Shown here piece by piece: positions 51,814-63,800 of a stretch of DNA of 64,000 bases. Position numbers and translations under genes: made by a program. Where the stretch lies: the NCBI RefSeq assembly GCF_027744825.2, contig NC_071334.1:54748937-54812936 (forward strand). Reading direction: 5' to 3'. Position 1 is the stretch's first letter. Every line of letters starts with the position of its first letter. The notes under the pieces are model-generated. The model searched no databases and was not told where the DNA came from. It saw nothing but the letters and a program-made list of their open reading frames with translations. Origin of the DNA: Synchiropus splendidus. Its lineage: Eukaryota > Chordata > Actinopteri > Syngnathiformes > Callionymidae.

Positions 51814-51880
51814 TAAGTGATAGGCTGGCGATGCTTCATGAAACAGCGCCCTCATTTTCAGAGCGCAGGGTTAGCAATGT
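51814..51880. repeat. Palindromic MITE-like repeat R3, arm
   Basis: GCTTCATGAAACAGCGCCCT, then CATTTTCAGAG, matches the left arm of the family (consensus by eye: GCTTCATGAAACAGTGTCCT, then CATTTTCAGAG). No right arm is seen nearby. Confidence 0.55.
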
Positions 51881-52049
51881 CAGTTTAAAAATGCCAAAGA
51901 TTTACGTAGAGAGAGTGCTGTTCAGTGGGCTTGGAAAATGACTGTTTCATAAAAGCCTCACCTGCACATCACGAGCGACAGTGACACAGTGCAGTGGCCA
52001 TCTGCTGATGGAGTATCCTGCCTATTCTAGAATCATACCATTAGTGATG

Positions 52050-52115
52050 TGGTAGTGAGGGATCATGAAACAGCGTCCTCATTTTCAGAGCTCAGCAGGT
52101 GGCGCTCTCAAATTA
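52050..52115. repeat. Palindromic MITE-like repeat R3, arm with CTCF-like core
   Basis: GATCATGAAACAGCGTCCTC, ATTTTCAGAG, then CAGCAGGTGGCGCT at 52093-52106. The last element fits the published CTCF core pattern (CCASYAGRKGGCRSY) well. It is an arm-only copy. Confidence 0.55.
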
Positions 52116-52411
52116 AATGCATCGTGTTTGTGCAGCAACTCACGCCGACAGGGTTGGGAACTCAACATCTATGGCAGACTCGAATTAGAACCACGGCATT
52201 GAGAGTAGCCAGATAGCCTCGTAAGGTCGACTGTCCAGCGGGAGGCATCCTGCAGCTTTTGACAAGATGTGAAAGAAAAGAGATGAGCTGACATTTCAGA
52301 AGTGCCATGAGGTTTATAAGGTTGTGGCTCCTATTGATGGAGTTTTGGATTCATTCTCTATCTGAACCCTCTATTTGCAAGGGCAGTATGCCACTAGCAA
52401 CATAGCTCATA

Positions 52412-52580
52412 GTAGTGATGGGTAGATGAGATATTGCGAGACAGTATTGCATGGTTGAACACAAGCACCACTTGGCACTCTTGGTTTAGACATGAGGTTC
52501 CAATGAATTAGTTTTACAGCAGACAGTGCCATCTGGTGGCCTCTGAAAATCAGGACACTGTGTCATGAAACCTTATCTCC
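52412..52580. repeat. Palindromic MITE-like repeat R3, near-complete copy
   Basis: The left arm (TGATGGGTAGATGAGATATT to CCACTTGGCACTCTTGGTTT) and right arm (CAGACAGTGCCATCTGGTGG, CCTCTGAAAATCAGGACACT, GTGTCATGAAACC) are inverted partners about 170 bp overall. The right arm holds GTGCCATCTGGTGG (52526-52539), the reverse complement of a CTCF-like core. Confidence 0.6.
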
Positions 52581-52619
52581 CGATCTGGACCTCCTCGTAT
52601 TACTGGGACGATCAAATCC

Positions 52620-52805
52620 AAGTGTAAAAATGCAATAAGAAAGGAAGAAAAGCACCCAAGTGAGTGCTGACCTCTGCTAATTTTGGATCATCACCTACAT
52701 AAACTTAATAATCTGTTCCCTGTCCCATCATTAATATTTAAAATCTTCATCGAAATCTGATCTATCTTTGAGGCAGATAACTGTGATCACATAACTTTAC
52801 TCGCT
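52620..52805 (+). mobile_element. RTE-type LINE 3' end remnant
   Basis: CTAATTTTGGATCATCACCT, TAATCTGTTCCCTGTCCCAT and AAAATCTTCATCGAAATCTG, followed by TAACT and GATCACATAAC, follow the order of the 3' untranslated end of fish RTE elements (AATCTAATCAnnTGTTCCTTGTCCC...GAAAATTTCATnAAAATCnG...AGTTAT). The tail is lost and the ends are unclear. Confidence 0.4.
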
Positions 52806-53080
52806 GCAGTATTTTTTTATTTTTTCAAATTCCAGGCTGCATACTGTTCACAAACTAGAATCTGCTAGAATCATCCAAAAGTATAGAACCATATTGACAA
52901 CCGGCACTGTCAAGCTGGTGCAACCATCCTGTCAGCATTACTCATAAGTGTGTGTCTGTGGGGGGGGGTGATTCTTATACTAGCAGAATACTTCCTCATG
53001 TAAATAAGCTTCCTTTGTTTCTTTCCAATAAACAAGGAAAACCTGCAGGCAAAGTCGGTTCCTGAGTCTGAAATACTAAC
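52806..53080. other. Intergenic, nothing recognised
   Basis: No gene or element is seen; a G run lies near 52962-52969. Confidence 0.4.
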
Positions 53081-53700
53081 TTGCTGTCATTAACTGGCTT
53101 GGAGCAGCAACGCTGCTGTTGATAGAAGCAGCCAGAGAAAAGGCCAGATCCCTCAGTCATTATGCCACAGAAATCTGTTTAACCACATCTGTCTAGGTGC
53201 AGTGGCGCTCGCTTGTTGTCCATCAAATTCAATTTTGCGAGTCAGACTTTGCCACTGCGCGTAGGTCAAGGCAATTTCCAGAGCAATAAATCTCATATTA
53301 CCAACCTCAGACTGTTTAAAAGCCCTCCGTCAGCTAATAACAATCTACTTTTCCTATCTGTCCGTTTGTTTAAGTTGCAGCCCGGAGCTCTCCGCCATCC
53401 GCCAGAATGCACCGCCATCAATCAATTGCTATCTGATGTCTTGTTACTGTTTGGCCATTAAAGAAAGACTGGGTTCGATGAAATCTATCAGCATGTCTGC
53501 AAAACTATAGCAGTGGCTCTATTAGCCCACGCTGGGATGCGGCACAGTGTCAGCGCTTTCACATCGAGGACCACAAAGCCTGTCAAATTTGCTCTTTAGG
53601 CTAATCACTGTGGCCGACTGAGGAATCGTTTTGTCAGACTGAATGAAATGTCAGCTAAACAATGGCAAAGGGGAGGAAATGTTCTTATGCAAATTGATGG
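53081..53700. promoter_or_regulatory. Candidate conserved non-coding element
   Basis: This 620 bp block stands out from its surroundings: no simple repeats, no recognisable transposon and even composition. It carries a perfect octamer ATGCAAAT (53687-53694) and several TAAT/ATTA words (for example GCTAATAAC near 53333 and GGCTAATCAC near 53600). Such blocks in gene deserts often act as enhancers of the flanking developmental gene, here astn2. Conservation itself cannot be seen from one sequence. Confidence 0.3.
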
Positions 53701-55404
53701 TGCAGTGCTTCTGATGTTTGGAACACAAGGTGTAAGATAAAAGTGTCAGTCACGTACTAACCTCTGGTGTCACGGAAAACATATTTTCTCTCTTTTAGTT
53801 TCACAAGTGTAAAACAATCCTGCTCGCTCACATATCTAAACCCTTTAAGCACTAAATCTAACACAGAGTGGCTGGGGGCATGTGCATTTACGTGGCCCTC
53901 CACGTTTATGTTCAAATCGACAATATCTATTTTCTTTTTAATTGGAATTGATCATAGTTCGAAAACATCTTCGATTTGACGTTATTCATTTTGATTTCAT
54001 TTTATTCATTTAGTTAATGTTAAAAACGTCTTTTTTTATTTCCCCTGAAGTGAGCATGTTCACCACAGCTTTTAAACATTATATTTACTGTGTAACTACA
54101 TAACTACGGAAAGCCATGGTCCATTTCACCAAGTACAGTCCCTTAAAACAAAATGAATAATGAATTACAATATTTGCCACTAAGATATTAACCTAATTTT
54201 ACAATTTGAAATGAAAAAAATTGAAAAAAAATAATGAATTTTTCTTATTGACTGCATTCGTTCTGTTTATTGGTTTTAAGGTTCTTCATGAAAGGTGAAC
54301 TATGGACCTGTAGGAGATTTCCACCGTTGTACTCTACACAAGCACAAGATTGTAAGGCATTGTGTGAATACCTTTTATTGGATTGATATTAACGGCGAAA
54401 GTCACTTTATAACAATAATCAAAGGAATCAAGGGGCACAGATGGTAAGAGGTGACTGAGTGATCCAGATGTTGCCACAAATCACCAGAGGAAGAAGCCAT
54501 CTTAGATGTGTATAACAGATGAGCCCATGAAACCAGGCTGTGATCCAATGCACCACCTCGGCTCAGTGCTTTCAGTTTACAAGAAGATATTTCATATAGA
54601 AGAAATGATGAAATCTGAAAGCAAGAAAACTCAAAGGTGTAGCTGAGCAAGTGTCTTTTTACCTTGAACTCAAAAAATGATTGATAATTGATGATGATGT
54701 AACGCGATGGAATCAACTCCAGAATAATGAAAAACAGGAACAAGAGAGAGGTCAATGAAAAGATGTTGGAAAAAAAAAGAAATCTACCAATGAAAAGAAA
54801 TATTTAACTGAGTAGGAACCACCACCACTTCTGTTTCGCCCCCATATTCTGCAAGATGGTGTTTTGTGCACGAGCGGCGCAAAGTCAAGTCTGTCATTTT
54901 GTGAAGCACACAAAAATAACCCACCACTTTCCTAAAGCCCAGTCTGGGTTCACAAAAGTGACTGGTCAACTCAGCATGTGTGTTGTACTTGCACGATAGG
55001 AGCTGTGCATTTTCAGCCCCCGGGTAGAAAATCTGCACCGTCTGCATGGAGTATGCTAACCACTGGCCAAATTAGAATTCAGAACCATGCTCTTGTCCTT
55101 CCGAGACATATTAGTAAGTCAGACAAACTTGATACCCTCAAAATCCAGAACAGATTTAACTTCAGCCAGTGCCCCAGACAGTAGGTGATGCCAGAGCCTC
55201 AGTATCCAGAAAGCTTAAGAGGAAAGTCGATATAGACCAGTGGCTTTCGCCTTCAGTTTATTTGCATCTTGGCAAGAGGGTCTTTTTAAGCTTGCTGGGA
55301 GGTCAGACAGTAAAAGTCAGTGTGTCGTTGTACTTCATGAGCAAACTTTACAGAGACATTCTTGTCTTCCTTTCAAACTCAACTTTTTTTTGTGCCACAG
55401 TCAA
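53701..55404. other. Intergenic, nothing recognised
   Basis: AT-rich; frames here (for example 54402-54755) carry no recognised motif. Confidence 0.45.
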
Positions 55405-55445
55405 GGGCTGGTGAAGCTTCATGAAGCAGTGCATTCATTTGTGTG
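55405..55445. repeat. Palindromic MITE-like repeat R3, arm
   Basis: GGCTGGTGAAGCTTCATGAA, then GCAGTGCATTCATTTG, matches the outer part of the left arm. Confidence 0.5.
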
Positions 55446-55499
55446 AGGTTTTATGAGAGCAATTATTCACAGCCAAGTTATCAAAGCGGGAGTACCATC

Positions 55500-55678
55500 T
55501 AGTAGTGGTGGGCTGCTGAGGCTTGATGAAACAGTATCCTCATTTTCTGAGACTACCAGATGGTACTCTTTGCTCTAATATCGTTTGCTTTGAAAAACTA
55601 TTCCAATGAACTCTTACCTCATTCTCAAACATGGTGCCACTTGCTGAAATGAGGACACTGTTTCACGAGGTATTGCAC
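55500..55678. repeat. Palindromic MITE-like repeat R3, complete copy
   Basis: The left arm (TAGTAGTGGTGGGCTGCTGA, GAAACAGTATCCTCATTTTC, TGAGACTACCAGATGGTACT) and right arm (ATGGTGCCACTTGCTGAAAT, GAGGACACTGTTTCACGAG) are inverted partners. The CTCF-like core is present as ACCAGATGGTACT, with a T in place of the key C. Confidence 0.6.
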
Positions 55679-55865
55679 ACTTGAAGAAATAGTAGCCAAA
55701 TTTTCAGACAACACTAGATGGTGCTCTTGGTTTATAAAGGAGTTTTATGGAATTAGTTGTACAAATTAAAGCATTTTACAGAGGACAGTGCCATCTGGTG
55801 GAGTCTGAAATCAGGCAGGTTACCGTTTCATGAAACCACACGAAACCTTCAATACTTTCTATACC
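55679..55865. repeat. Palindromic MITE-like repeat R3, complete copy
   Basis: It follows the previous copy with no gap. Left arm: ATTTTCAGACAACACTAGAT and GGTGCTCTTGGTTTA; right arm: GACAGTGCCATCTGGTGGAG and TCTGAAATCAGG..., GTTTCATGAAACC. The right arm holds GTGCCATCTGGTGG at 55788-55801. Confidence 0.6.
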
Positions 55866-55879
55866 TTGTCAATAACCCA

Positions 55880-55945
55880 TCAATGCCACTTGATGGTCTG
55901 TGAAAATGAGGCTTCATGAAGCTTCATCAACGCCTCATGAGTTGT
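55880..55945. repeat. Palindromic MITE-like repeat R3, arm
   Basis: CAATGCCACTTGATGGTCTG, TGAAAATGAGGCTTCATGAA and GCTTCATCAACGCC represent a right arm; no left arm is evident. Confidence 0.55.
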
Positions 55946-58451
55946 AGGATGAACATACTCTAACTATCATGTAAAAAGTGTGCAGCAATAACTTCGAAAC
56001 CTTTTCTTCAGGGGCTGAAGTGATAGCATCTTCTACATGTTCTTTGACTTCATCTAATGTACGTCTTTAAATACCTGGGCTAAGTTTCAGGCCAACAAAC
56101 CTACAAATGTAACCTTTCAACAGAGAATTACATCCAATGTCAGTCAACCACAGGTCGACTTAACCATAGTTTGCCGAAAGAGATAAAGAAAAAAAAAACG
56201 GCGAAACAAGAGAACAGGAGAAACAGGCTATACTGAAAAGAGGTGATACTCACTGCTAGTATGCAACCAAAAATGCAACTAAAAATGAAGGACACATGTC
56301 CATAATTTCTCTTTCATTACGCCATACCAAACATATTATTTGAGGAAACAACAGCCAGTTGTGTAATCAAGGGCTTGTTTGGAACGTCCAGCTTTTCCAT
56401 AAAGTAAACTCCAAAGTGGAGACTGCAAACAGAGTATTTTGTTGTGTAAGTGCTTCGCTTGAGAAAAACAGCCAAAGGAGAGCAAGAAAAACACTTCAGC
56501 CTGCTGGTGCTGAAAGCCTGCTGACGCGAGTTCAGCACCAGTTGGGTTTGGTTGTTACAGTTCTAGAGCGACCACACACCCAAAACCAAATGTGATCTAT
56601 GTAGTTTATCTAAATACAATTAAGTATGTTTTTCCTGGGATCCTTCAGTTGGACAAGTGAAGATTCACATATTTTAATTCATTTTTTGTTCCTGGAATCT
56701 TATCAAGTATTTGTCACTGAGTAGTTTAGATTCTACCTCTGCAGTTTTCCCTCTCTGTTCTGCATTCAGTGACCCTACAAAAGAACGGAAACTTTAACTT
56801 GACTGTAAAACAGAGCATACAGTCAACAAATAATACAGTAATACAGATGCCAAAGCGCAGTTATTCATTCCAAATTGTGCTCCCAAATAATAAGGAACTC
56901 AGATGTTCAAACACTTCTTGAATGCAACAGTGATTCCGGCATATTTCAATCTCATCGAAGCTATAAATGTAAGACCATAATAGTAGTTGAATACAGTAAT
57001 TCCTGGTTACACAGGTTTGCTTGCAATCACCGGCATAGATGAGACTTCTCAATCTTATCTGTGATATTGTAAGTCTTGAATATTTCCACATTCTGAAGCA
57101 TAACCGACTGGTTTGTTCATTACATACAGTCATTCAAGTCTGCAATACTAAAACCCAAGAAGTGGAGTTTTTTCGTTTCGGAGGTGAAACCTCCCCAGCA
57201 CATCACGATTGAAAACTACTTCACACAGCGTTGCATCTATGCTACTTTTCCAGGCAGTGCAGATGATTTATTCCTCATCAGGGTTATTGAGTGGGATCAG
57301 GGGTGTTTTTCAGTGACGTGCTCAGCACAAGTATAAATTTCGCTTTCATATTTGCAGGAGTCAAACAGGTCTGTTCAAAAGGAATGCCTTAAATTTCAAA
57401 TGCACAAACCTACCATAAGATTGAACCACACACATACATGTACACATGTAGTGCATGCACTACACTTTCCCATATTCATCTGGCTACTTTTAGAGCACCA
57501 CTTCCAAAAAAATTTAAATTAAAAATATCTGACTAAATCCCACAGTCTGCTGAAGGACTGTGAAGATGGAGTTTTAAGGAGCAAAAAAAGTAACCTTTTT
57601 GTTCAAAATTTTCAGCTCAATTTCTGCCATTATCATGTTCTGCTTTTTTGCATTTCCTTTTCAAAAGTCAAGCATGATTTTCAAACATTTTGACAGACAA
57701 CACGGCCACCTAAAACTAACCCTTTAAACAGTTGAATTTGGTTTAGCTCCCCATGGACCTGGTCTTCCAAGCCTGAAAGCACCACTTGACACCCTTATTA
57801 AATCCCAGAGCAACCTTAACAAGCTGTGCTGAGGCAGCAAGTGCCTTGTAAAGACCAACACATGTTCACACCCTGTTTATGACAGATGCTAACCACTACA
57901 TTACAAGCTAGCATCCGTGTTGTTTCAGGCATCAACCTCAGCAGTGCAGCCTCTTCTGTGACTTCTAATCTCTGTTGAAAACCTTGCAAACTCAGGCCCC
58001 TGCAAGTCAAGCTTGGGGCAAACATAGGTCAGCTGACCTAGGTCCTTTCTCTTGGAGTTTGAATGCTGTCACTGTGTTTTTTCTGGGCGCTTCTGGGTGT
58101 ACAGTCCAAAACACACTAAACTGCCACACTAAAGTCTCATTTGTCTCCAGGTGTGAGTACGCATGTGAGTTGATATTGTGATGGACTGCTTGAGAGTTTC
58201 AAGCGCCCTACAACCGAGAATACTGTAGATAGACATCTGGAAAAGAGACAGTAGTATGTGAAAATGTAACACCAATGCAGCTTCCCAAGAATTAACGTAT
58301 GAGTTTGTGCGTGCTTTTGTGGGTATCTTTGAGGCACAGCTTTTTTCTCAGCACTATTTTTTTCTCAGAACTTGGTGAACTTCATTGGGAACTAAACCTG
58401 TCTGTCTATGCTCACCGTGTCCACTGTGTGCCTCTCCTTATCCTTGCTAGC
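55946..58451. other. Intergenic, nothing recognised
   Basis: No gene is seen. TAATGTAGTGGTTAGCATCT on the minus strand near 57885-57904 resembles a SINE box A but lacks a convincing box B. Confidence 0.4.
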
Positions 58452-58500
58452 TCGTGATGGGCTGCTGAAGCTTCATGAAACAGTGTTCTATTTTTAGAAT
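58452..58500. repeat. Palindromic MITE-like repeat R3, arm
   Basis: GTGATGGGCTGCTGAAGCTT, then CATGAAACAGTGTTCTATTT, closely matches the left-arm outer sequence, only about 0.5 kb from the Tc1 remnant. Confidence 0.55.
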
Positions 58501-58971
58501 ACACGTCACTAAACTAGAACAGAAATGGGCTTTCACCTGTCTGCTTGCAATACAACCTTATAAGACTGAAATTGAAACATGCCTTCATGGTCTAGTTTAG
58601 TTTATTGAACCAGTCAGTTAAAGCCTTGTAACCTTCCATATTAACCACTCTTTAATTTAGTCTACTTGGGATGGTGGCTACTTGGTAAAGTTGTATTAAG
58701 AACTATAAAACAAAACAAAACGGCTTGGTAGCCTGGTTTCTAAAAGCCACTAAAAGTCTGGACACCCCAGCCATAAACAGAATGTTAAAATGTGCAGTGA
58801 ACCCTGAATTAACCTGGATTAGTTAAACACAGCCCGATGTCCTCTCTTTCCCCGTGGCCTACCCAGGAAACTACTACTACTACGAAGATAAAAAAACAAA
58901 TGACTCTACATGAGGAACTGAGGTGGTGATGTCCTTCGCCTCTTACTTCTAGACAGATATACACTTTACAG

Positions 58972-58976
<5 letters not shown>
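58501..58976. other. Intergenic, nothing recognised
   Basis: No gene or classifiable element is seen before the (TA)n tract. Confidence 0.45.

Positions 58977-59026
<50 letters not shown>
58977..59026. repeat. (TA)n microsatellite
   Basis: About 25 TA units run without interruption, directly left of the Tc1 remnant. Confidence 0.95.
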
Positions 59027-60240
<1,214 letters not shown>

Positions 60241-60278
60241 ATCTATCTATCTATCTATCTATCTATCTATATATATTC
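60241..60278. repeat. (ATCT)n / TATATA microsatellite
   Basis: About seven ATCT units are followed by TATATATA. They flank the Tc1 remnant on its right side and mark the point where the repeat landscape gives way to the astn2 CpG-rich block. Confidence 0.9.
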
Positions 60279-60279
60279 T

Positions 60280-60488
60280 TTTCTTTTTGTTAATAATTAA
60301 ACAGCCCCATCATTGGCTTGGCGACACCTGCGCGTCCCAGAGAGAGCAGGCAGATGGAAGCGTGAGCTGCCAGCTCTTCACCTGTGCTGCCGCCTCCTGG
60401 ACGTTTCTCCCGCTCCGACTGTACTATAAGTGCACGGACAGTTTATGAGCCCCACTCAAAGCGAGAGGAACCGCACACGAGGAGCGGG
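60280..60488 (+). promoter_or_regulatory. astn2: astn2 proximal promoter / 5' UTR in a CpG-rich block
   Basis: The sequence turns abruptly from AT-rich repeat to GC- and CpG-rich at about 60.32 kb and stays so into exon 1, which is the usual look of a vertebrate CpG-island promoter. A TATAAG hexamer sits at 60425-60430, 59 bp before the start codon; if used, transcription would begin near 60455. An out-of-frame ATG at 60445 opens a 32-codon reading frame that runs past the astn2 ATG and stops at 60541-60543. The transcription start is inferred, not visible. Confidence 0.5.
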
Positions 60489-60882
60489 ATGGCGAGGAGA
60501 TTACTCTCACACCTCCGCCTCCTGCTCGCGGGGCTCCTTCTGACCGTCCAGGCGAACCGAAGGGTGGCTTCGGCGGACGAGGACCGGGACCAGGAAAGCG
60601 ACGCGGAGACGCCGTGCGAAGTGAAAACCGTCACCGTGTCGACGCTGCCTGTGCTCCGGGAGAACGAGTTCAGCTTCACCGGCGGCGCCTCGGGGATCGT
60701 GGCCGGTGACGGGGGTGCTGCTGCCGGAGCAGGTGCTGCTGGTGGAACTGGAGGAGGAGGAGGAGGAGGAACAGGAGGAGGTGGGGAATCGCGACTCCTG
60801 TTATTCGTTAGAACAGACCTACCTGGGCGAATTTCCGTCATGGATGATCTTGACAACACTGCGCTCCCTTACTTCACACTCG
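60489..60882 (+). CDS. astn2: Astrotactin-2 first coding exon (partial gene)
   Basis: Astrotactins are membrane glycoproteins of the developing brain; ASTN2 acts in neuronal migration and in trafficking of surface proteins, including ASTN1. The exon encodes 131 residues plus one base. Residues 1-22 form a signal peptide (hydrophobic core about 9-20, possible cleavage after Ala22 or Ala29). A short acidic stretch (30-40) leads to Cys43 and the motif KTVTVSTLPVLREN (46-59). Residues 65-99 are a Gly/Ala-rich tract. The block ESRLLLFVRTDLPGR (100-114), then DDLDNTALPYFTL (119-131), matches the ASTN2 N-terminus as I remember it more closely than ASTN1. ATG 60489 is the first in-frame ATG and has G at -3 and +4. 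The exon ends phase 1 at a GTAAGA donor (60883). The membrane helices, EGF-like, MACPF and C-terminal domains must lie on exons beyond the window. Family assignment is strong; the paralogue call is likely. Confidence 0.87.
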
Positions 60883-63800
60883 GTAAGAACTGCTACTCCT
60901 GTTCCCCTCTCCATGCTCTCTCCCAGTTTGTGCCCCCCCCAAAAAACACGACCTTAAAATTGTCTTGTTTACCTCTCAAATGGTCCAAGTCTTACGGTAA
61001 CAATATCAATTAACAACAAGAGAAAAAGTCTGCTTTGTTTCACTGACATCAAGTGTGTCGATCCTTCCCACCACGTCCTGCCTTTTTCCCCATTTTGTGG
61101 TTAAATAAGATTACGATATTAAATTTCATGCATAACCTTAGCGCGGTGCCCCAGTCATAGAACGCAATTTGGCCTCGCAAATGTCCATGAAATTGGTATT
61201 TTCTTCCCACTTGAGCGCATAATTCGTATGCTGCTGCTGCTGCTCAGCTGAGAATGCTCCCTAAAAACAAGAACAAACTACTGAATCAGACATTTTTTCT
61301 TGTGTTCACTCACTTCAAAGTCTCCCCACCGGGCCTGGGATTGATGCCGTAATGACAGTATTCTGTATTTTAAGTGTTTGGGTGGGGGTGTCATTTTAAT
61401 TTACTTTTCCACAAATCAGTTAATAAACATTTTGACGTTCATTTTCACTAGAAAAAGAATCAAAGCAGTGGTCAGTACCTGTCAGGAGTAGTCCAAGGAA
61501 GGACAGTGAAATGCAAACCAGTTACATTTCAAACACAGATGAGTGTTTTTTTTTTTTTTTTCTTTCTTGTTGCTACACATGAACAACATTATTAATCATT
61601 ACTTGGCCGTTTATTTGTGTTTTCACTTTCTATCTATCAAAGGAAAGATGAGCTGCATGGGAATATAACTGAAATGAGTGTACATTAGTTCCAGAATTGT
61701 ACATACTTTCTTCAAAACAAAATTAAAGTTCATTGTGACCCCATTCAATTCCATTCTCTCCATTGAAGTAGGATCACATTCACTCTGTTGTCATGTAATT
61801 CGAGTTATATTTGGTGACTAATTTGTGATGAGGAGGCCTCAACCTCTCTCTTGCTTTTGAAATTCAACTTATATGTTGAGTTATAAAGGTCAGGTCCCAC
61901 TTGCCCTCCCAGCCCACAAATTCAGCAGCTGTTGTGTGTGTAAGTTGTCTCGACCTCAGTTGTTTGACTCTTGCAGATGCACTTCAGGCTCCTGTGACCT
62001 GAATTTAAAAGAAATGCATTTAAAAGTGTCTGACATATTGATGACTGACATATTGGAGAACAATTCTACCACACACACACACAAAAAATGTTTTGTTAAA
62101 AGGAACTCCGAATTGCCTGAACCATGCCGAATGTCTTCGTTGAGATTGTCTGGTGCCTGAATTACACAAACAAAAAGATGAAAAATGAGCCTATGGGCAA
62201 GTTTCAATCCCAAATTTGACAAAAACATAGGAAGCGATGGAAGCAGAATAATCATCAGATCAGTTATGGAAAACCTTGAGATGTTTTCACACTTGTAGGG
62301 GGGTTATTTCACAGTAGCAGCTATTTAAAGAGTGTATAGAGCAGGTGGCTCGGGTGGTGAGTCCATCCTATGTTTAAGAAGTAGAACTTATTCACGGGTA
62401 TTTCAGTTATTGACAGACAAGCAAGATTTCTGTTTGCAGAGCAAGTTCTTCTGTTTGTGCTGAATGTGGTCTGGAGGCTAATGGGACAGTAGTGGGCAAC
62501 ACATCTTGTTCATGCCACTTTTAAAGCGACTAAAGAGATTATATAGCCTTTCATTCTTCCCACAATGGGAGAATTTAAAAGAAGATGCTATTGATGAATT
62601 CAAGAATGACCTTCTTAGCTTTACTGTTCCGGTTTGGAAGCTTTGTGTTGTGATTCTCTGTGGAACTGAATCTTCTCTTCTTTTTTTTTCTAGTTTCTAG
62701 CCTTGTTTCACAGAAATTTCTTCAGTTGTAGGCACTACTGTCATCGCTGTTGGTCTTTTCATTTTCACTCATGAAGAAAATGAAGAATGCACTTTAGTTT
62801 GTTTAAACATGTATATTCAATAAGAATAGCAGTGAACAACACTGTATAAAATTATTGCAACTTTTAATGCAGAATAAATAATACTAAACACTAAGTGCTG
62901 AACAGGAAATAACTTTTATTGCCTTTTCAAGGAAAAGTAAACAGATCAAACCTACAATGTAAACTTCATTCATCACTTGTTGCCTTATAGCCTGACAGAC
63001 CTCTCCTCTTTTCATTGACGTCATGTTCATGGAATTAGAATCTGCTGAAAGCACCGGTCTTCAACCATAGGACACAGCTGCTCATCCAAAACAATAGACT
63101 CCATTTGTGTTCGTTTCACCTGCGGTTTGGTCCGGTTTGCTTTCGCTCGCTAAGCCTCTTGATAGCGCTTTAAGTCGGTGCAGTGATTTGAGGCCAAGGG
63201 TCTCATCACATTTGTGGTGTTGAAGGTGGTGTGATGCTCTCCTTGATGGACATTTTGACTAGCTGTTGCTACAGCATCACAACAAGGAGTGCGAGTTTCT
63301 GGGGAATTACCAGTAGCTGTTTTGTATTGTCATTGTTACGTCACAATGTACAATACGTAGTACGAACATTACTGATCATGCGTGAATAGAAATGGCGTCT
63401 TATTTAAAAGAATAAAGAAAAAAAAATGCTGTGTATTTGCAATTTGATTGGCCGATCACGATGATATCATAAATGGCCGTATTTGCACTGATAAATGATA
63501 CTAGGAAAACTCTTCGAGCGCAGAAATCTGCCAAGCTATAATATTATTGTCATTTCTGCATGTTAAGATTTTTGTTGCTAGATCAGTCGATGTCAGTCTC
63601 CAATGAGAACATTAGTTTTAGGTGTGAATGCACCGATACCTGACCCTGGCACTTCCTTTATGTAGGTGTCTGCCTCCACAGATTGCTCTGTTATTCGTCG
63701 TCATTTTTGTTGATTGTGTATTAAATAAGAAAAGGTCATGAGAAATGGTCTATATTTGAAATAAAGGGAACGTCTGACTGATTTAATGACGCCGTAGTGT

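Noticed and set aside
54402..54755. 117-codon minus-strand frame with a hydrophobic start
   Set aside because: AT-rich chance frame without homologous motifs or splice context.
60443..60859. 138-codon minus-strand frame, proline/alanine-rich
   Set aside because: It is the antisense shadow of the GC-rich astn2 exon 1; its proline runs mirror the glycine codons.
61873..62160. 95-codon frame within astn2 intron 1 as a candidate exon 2
   Set aside because: The translation has none of the expected astrotactin exon 2 features (the HWRQQWLENGT-like block and membrane helix).
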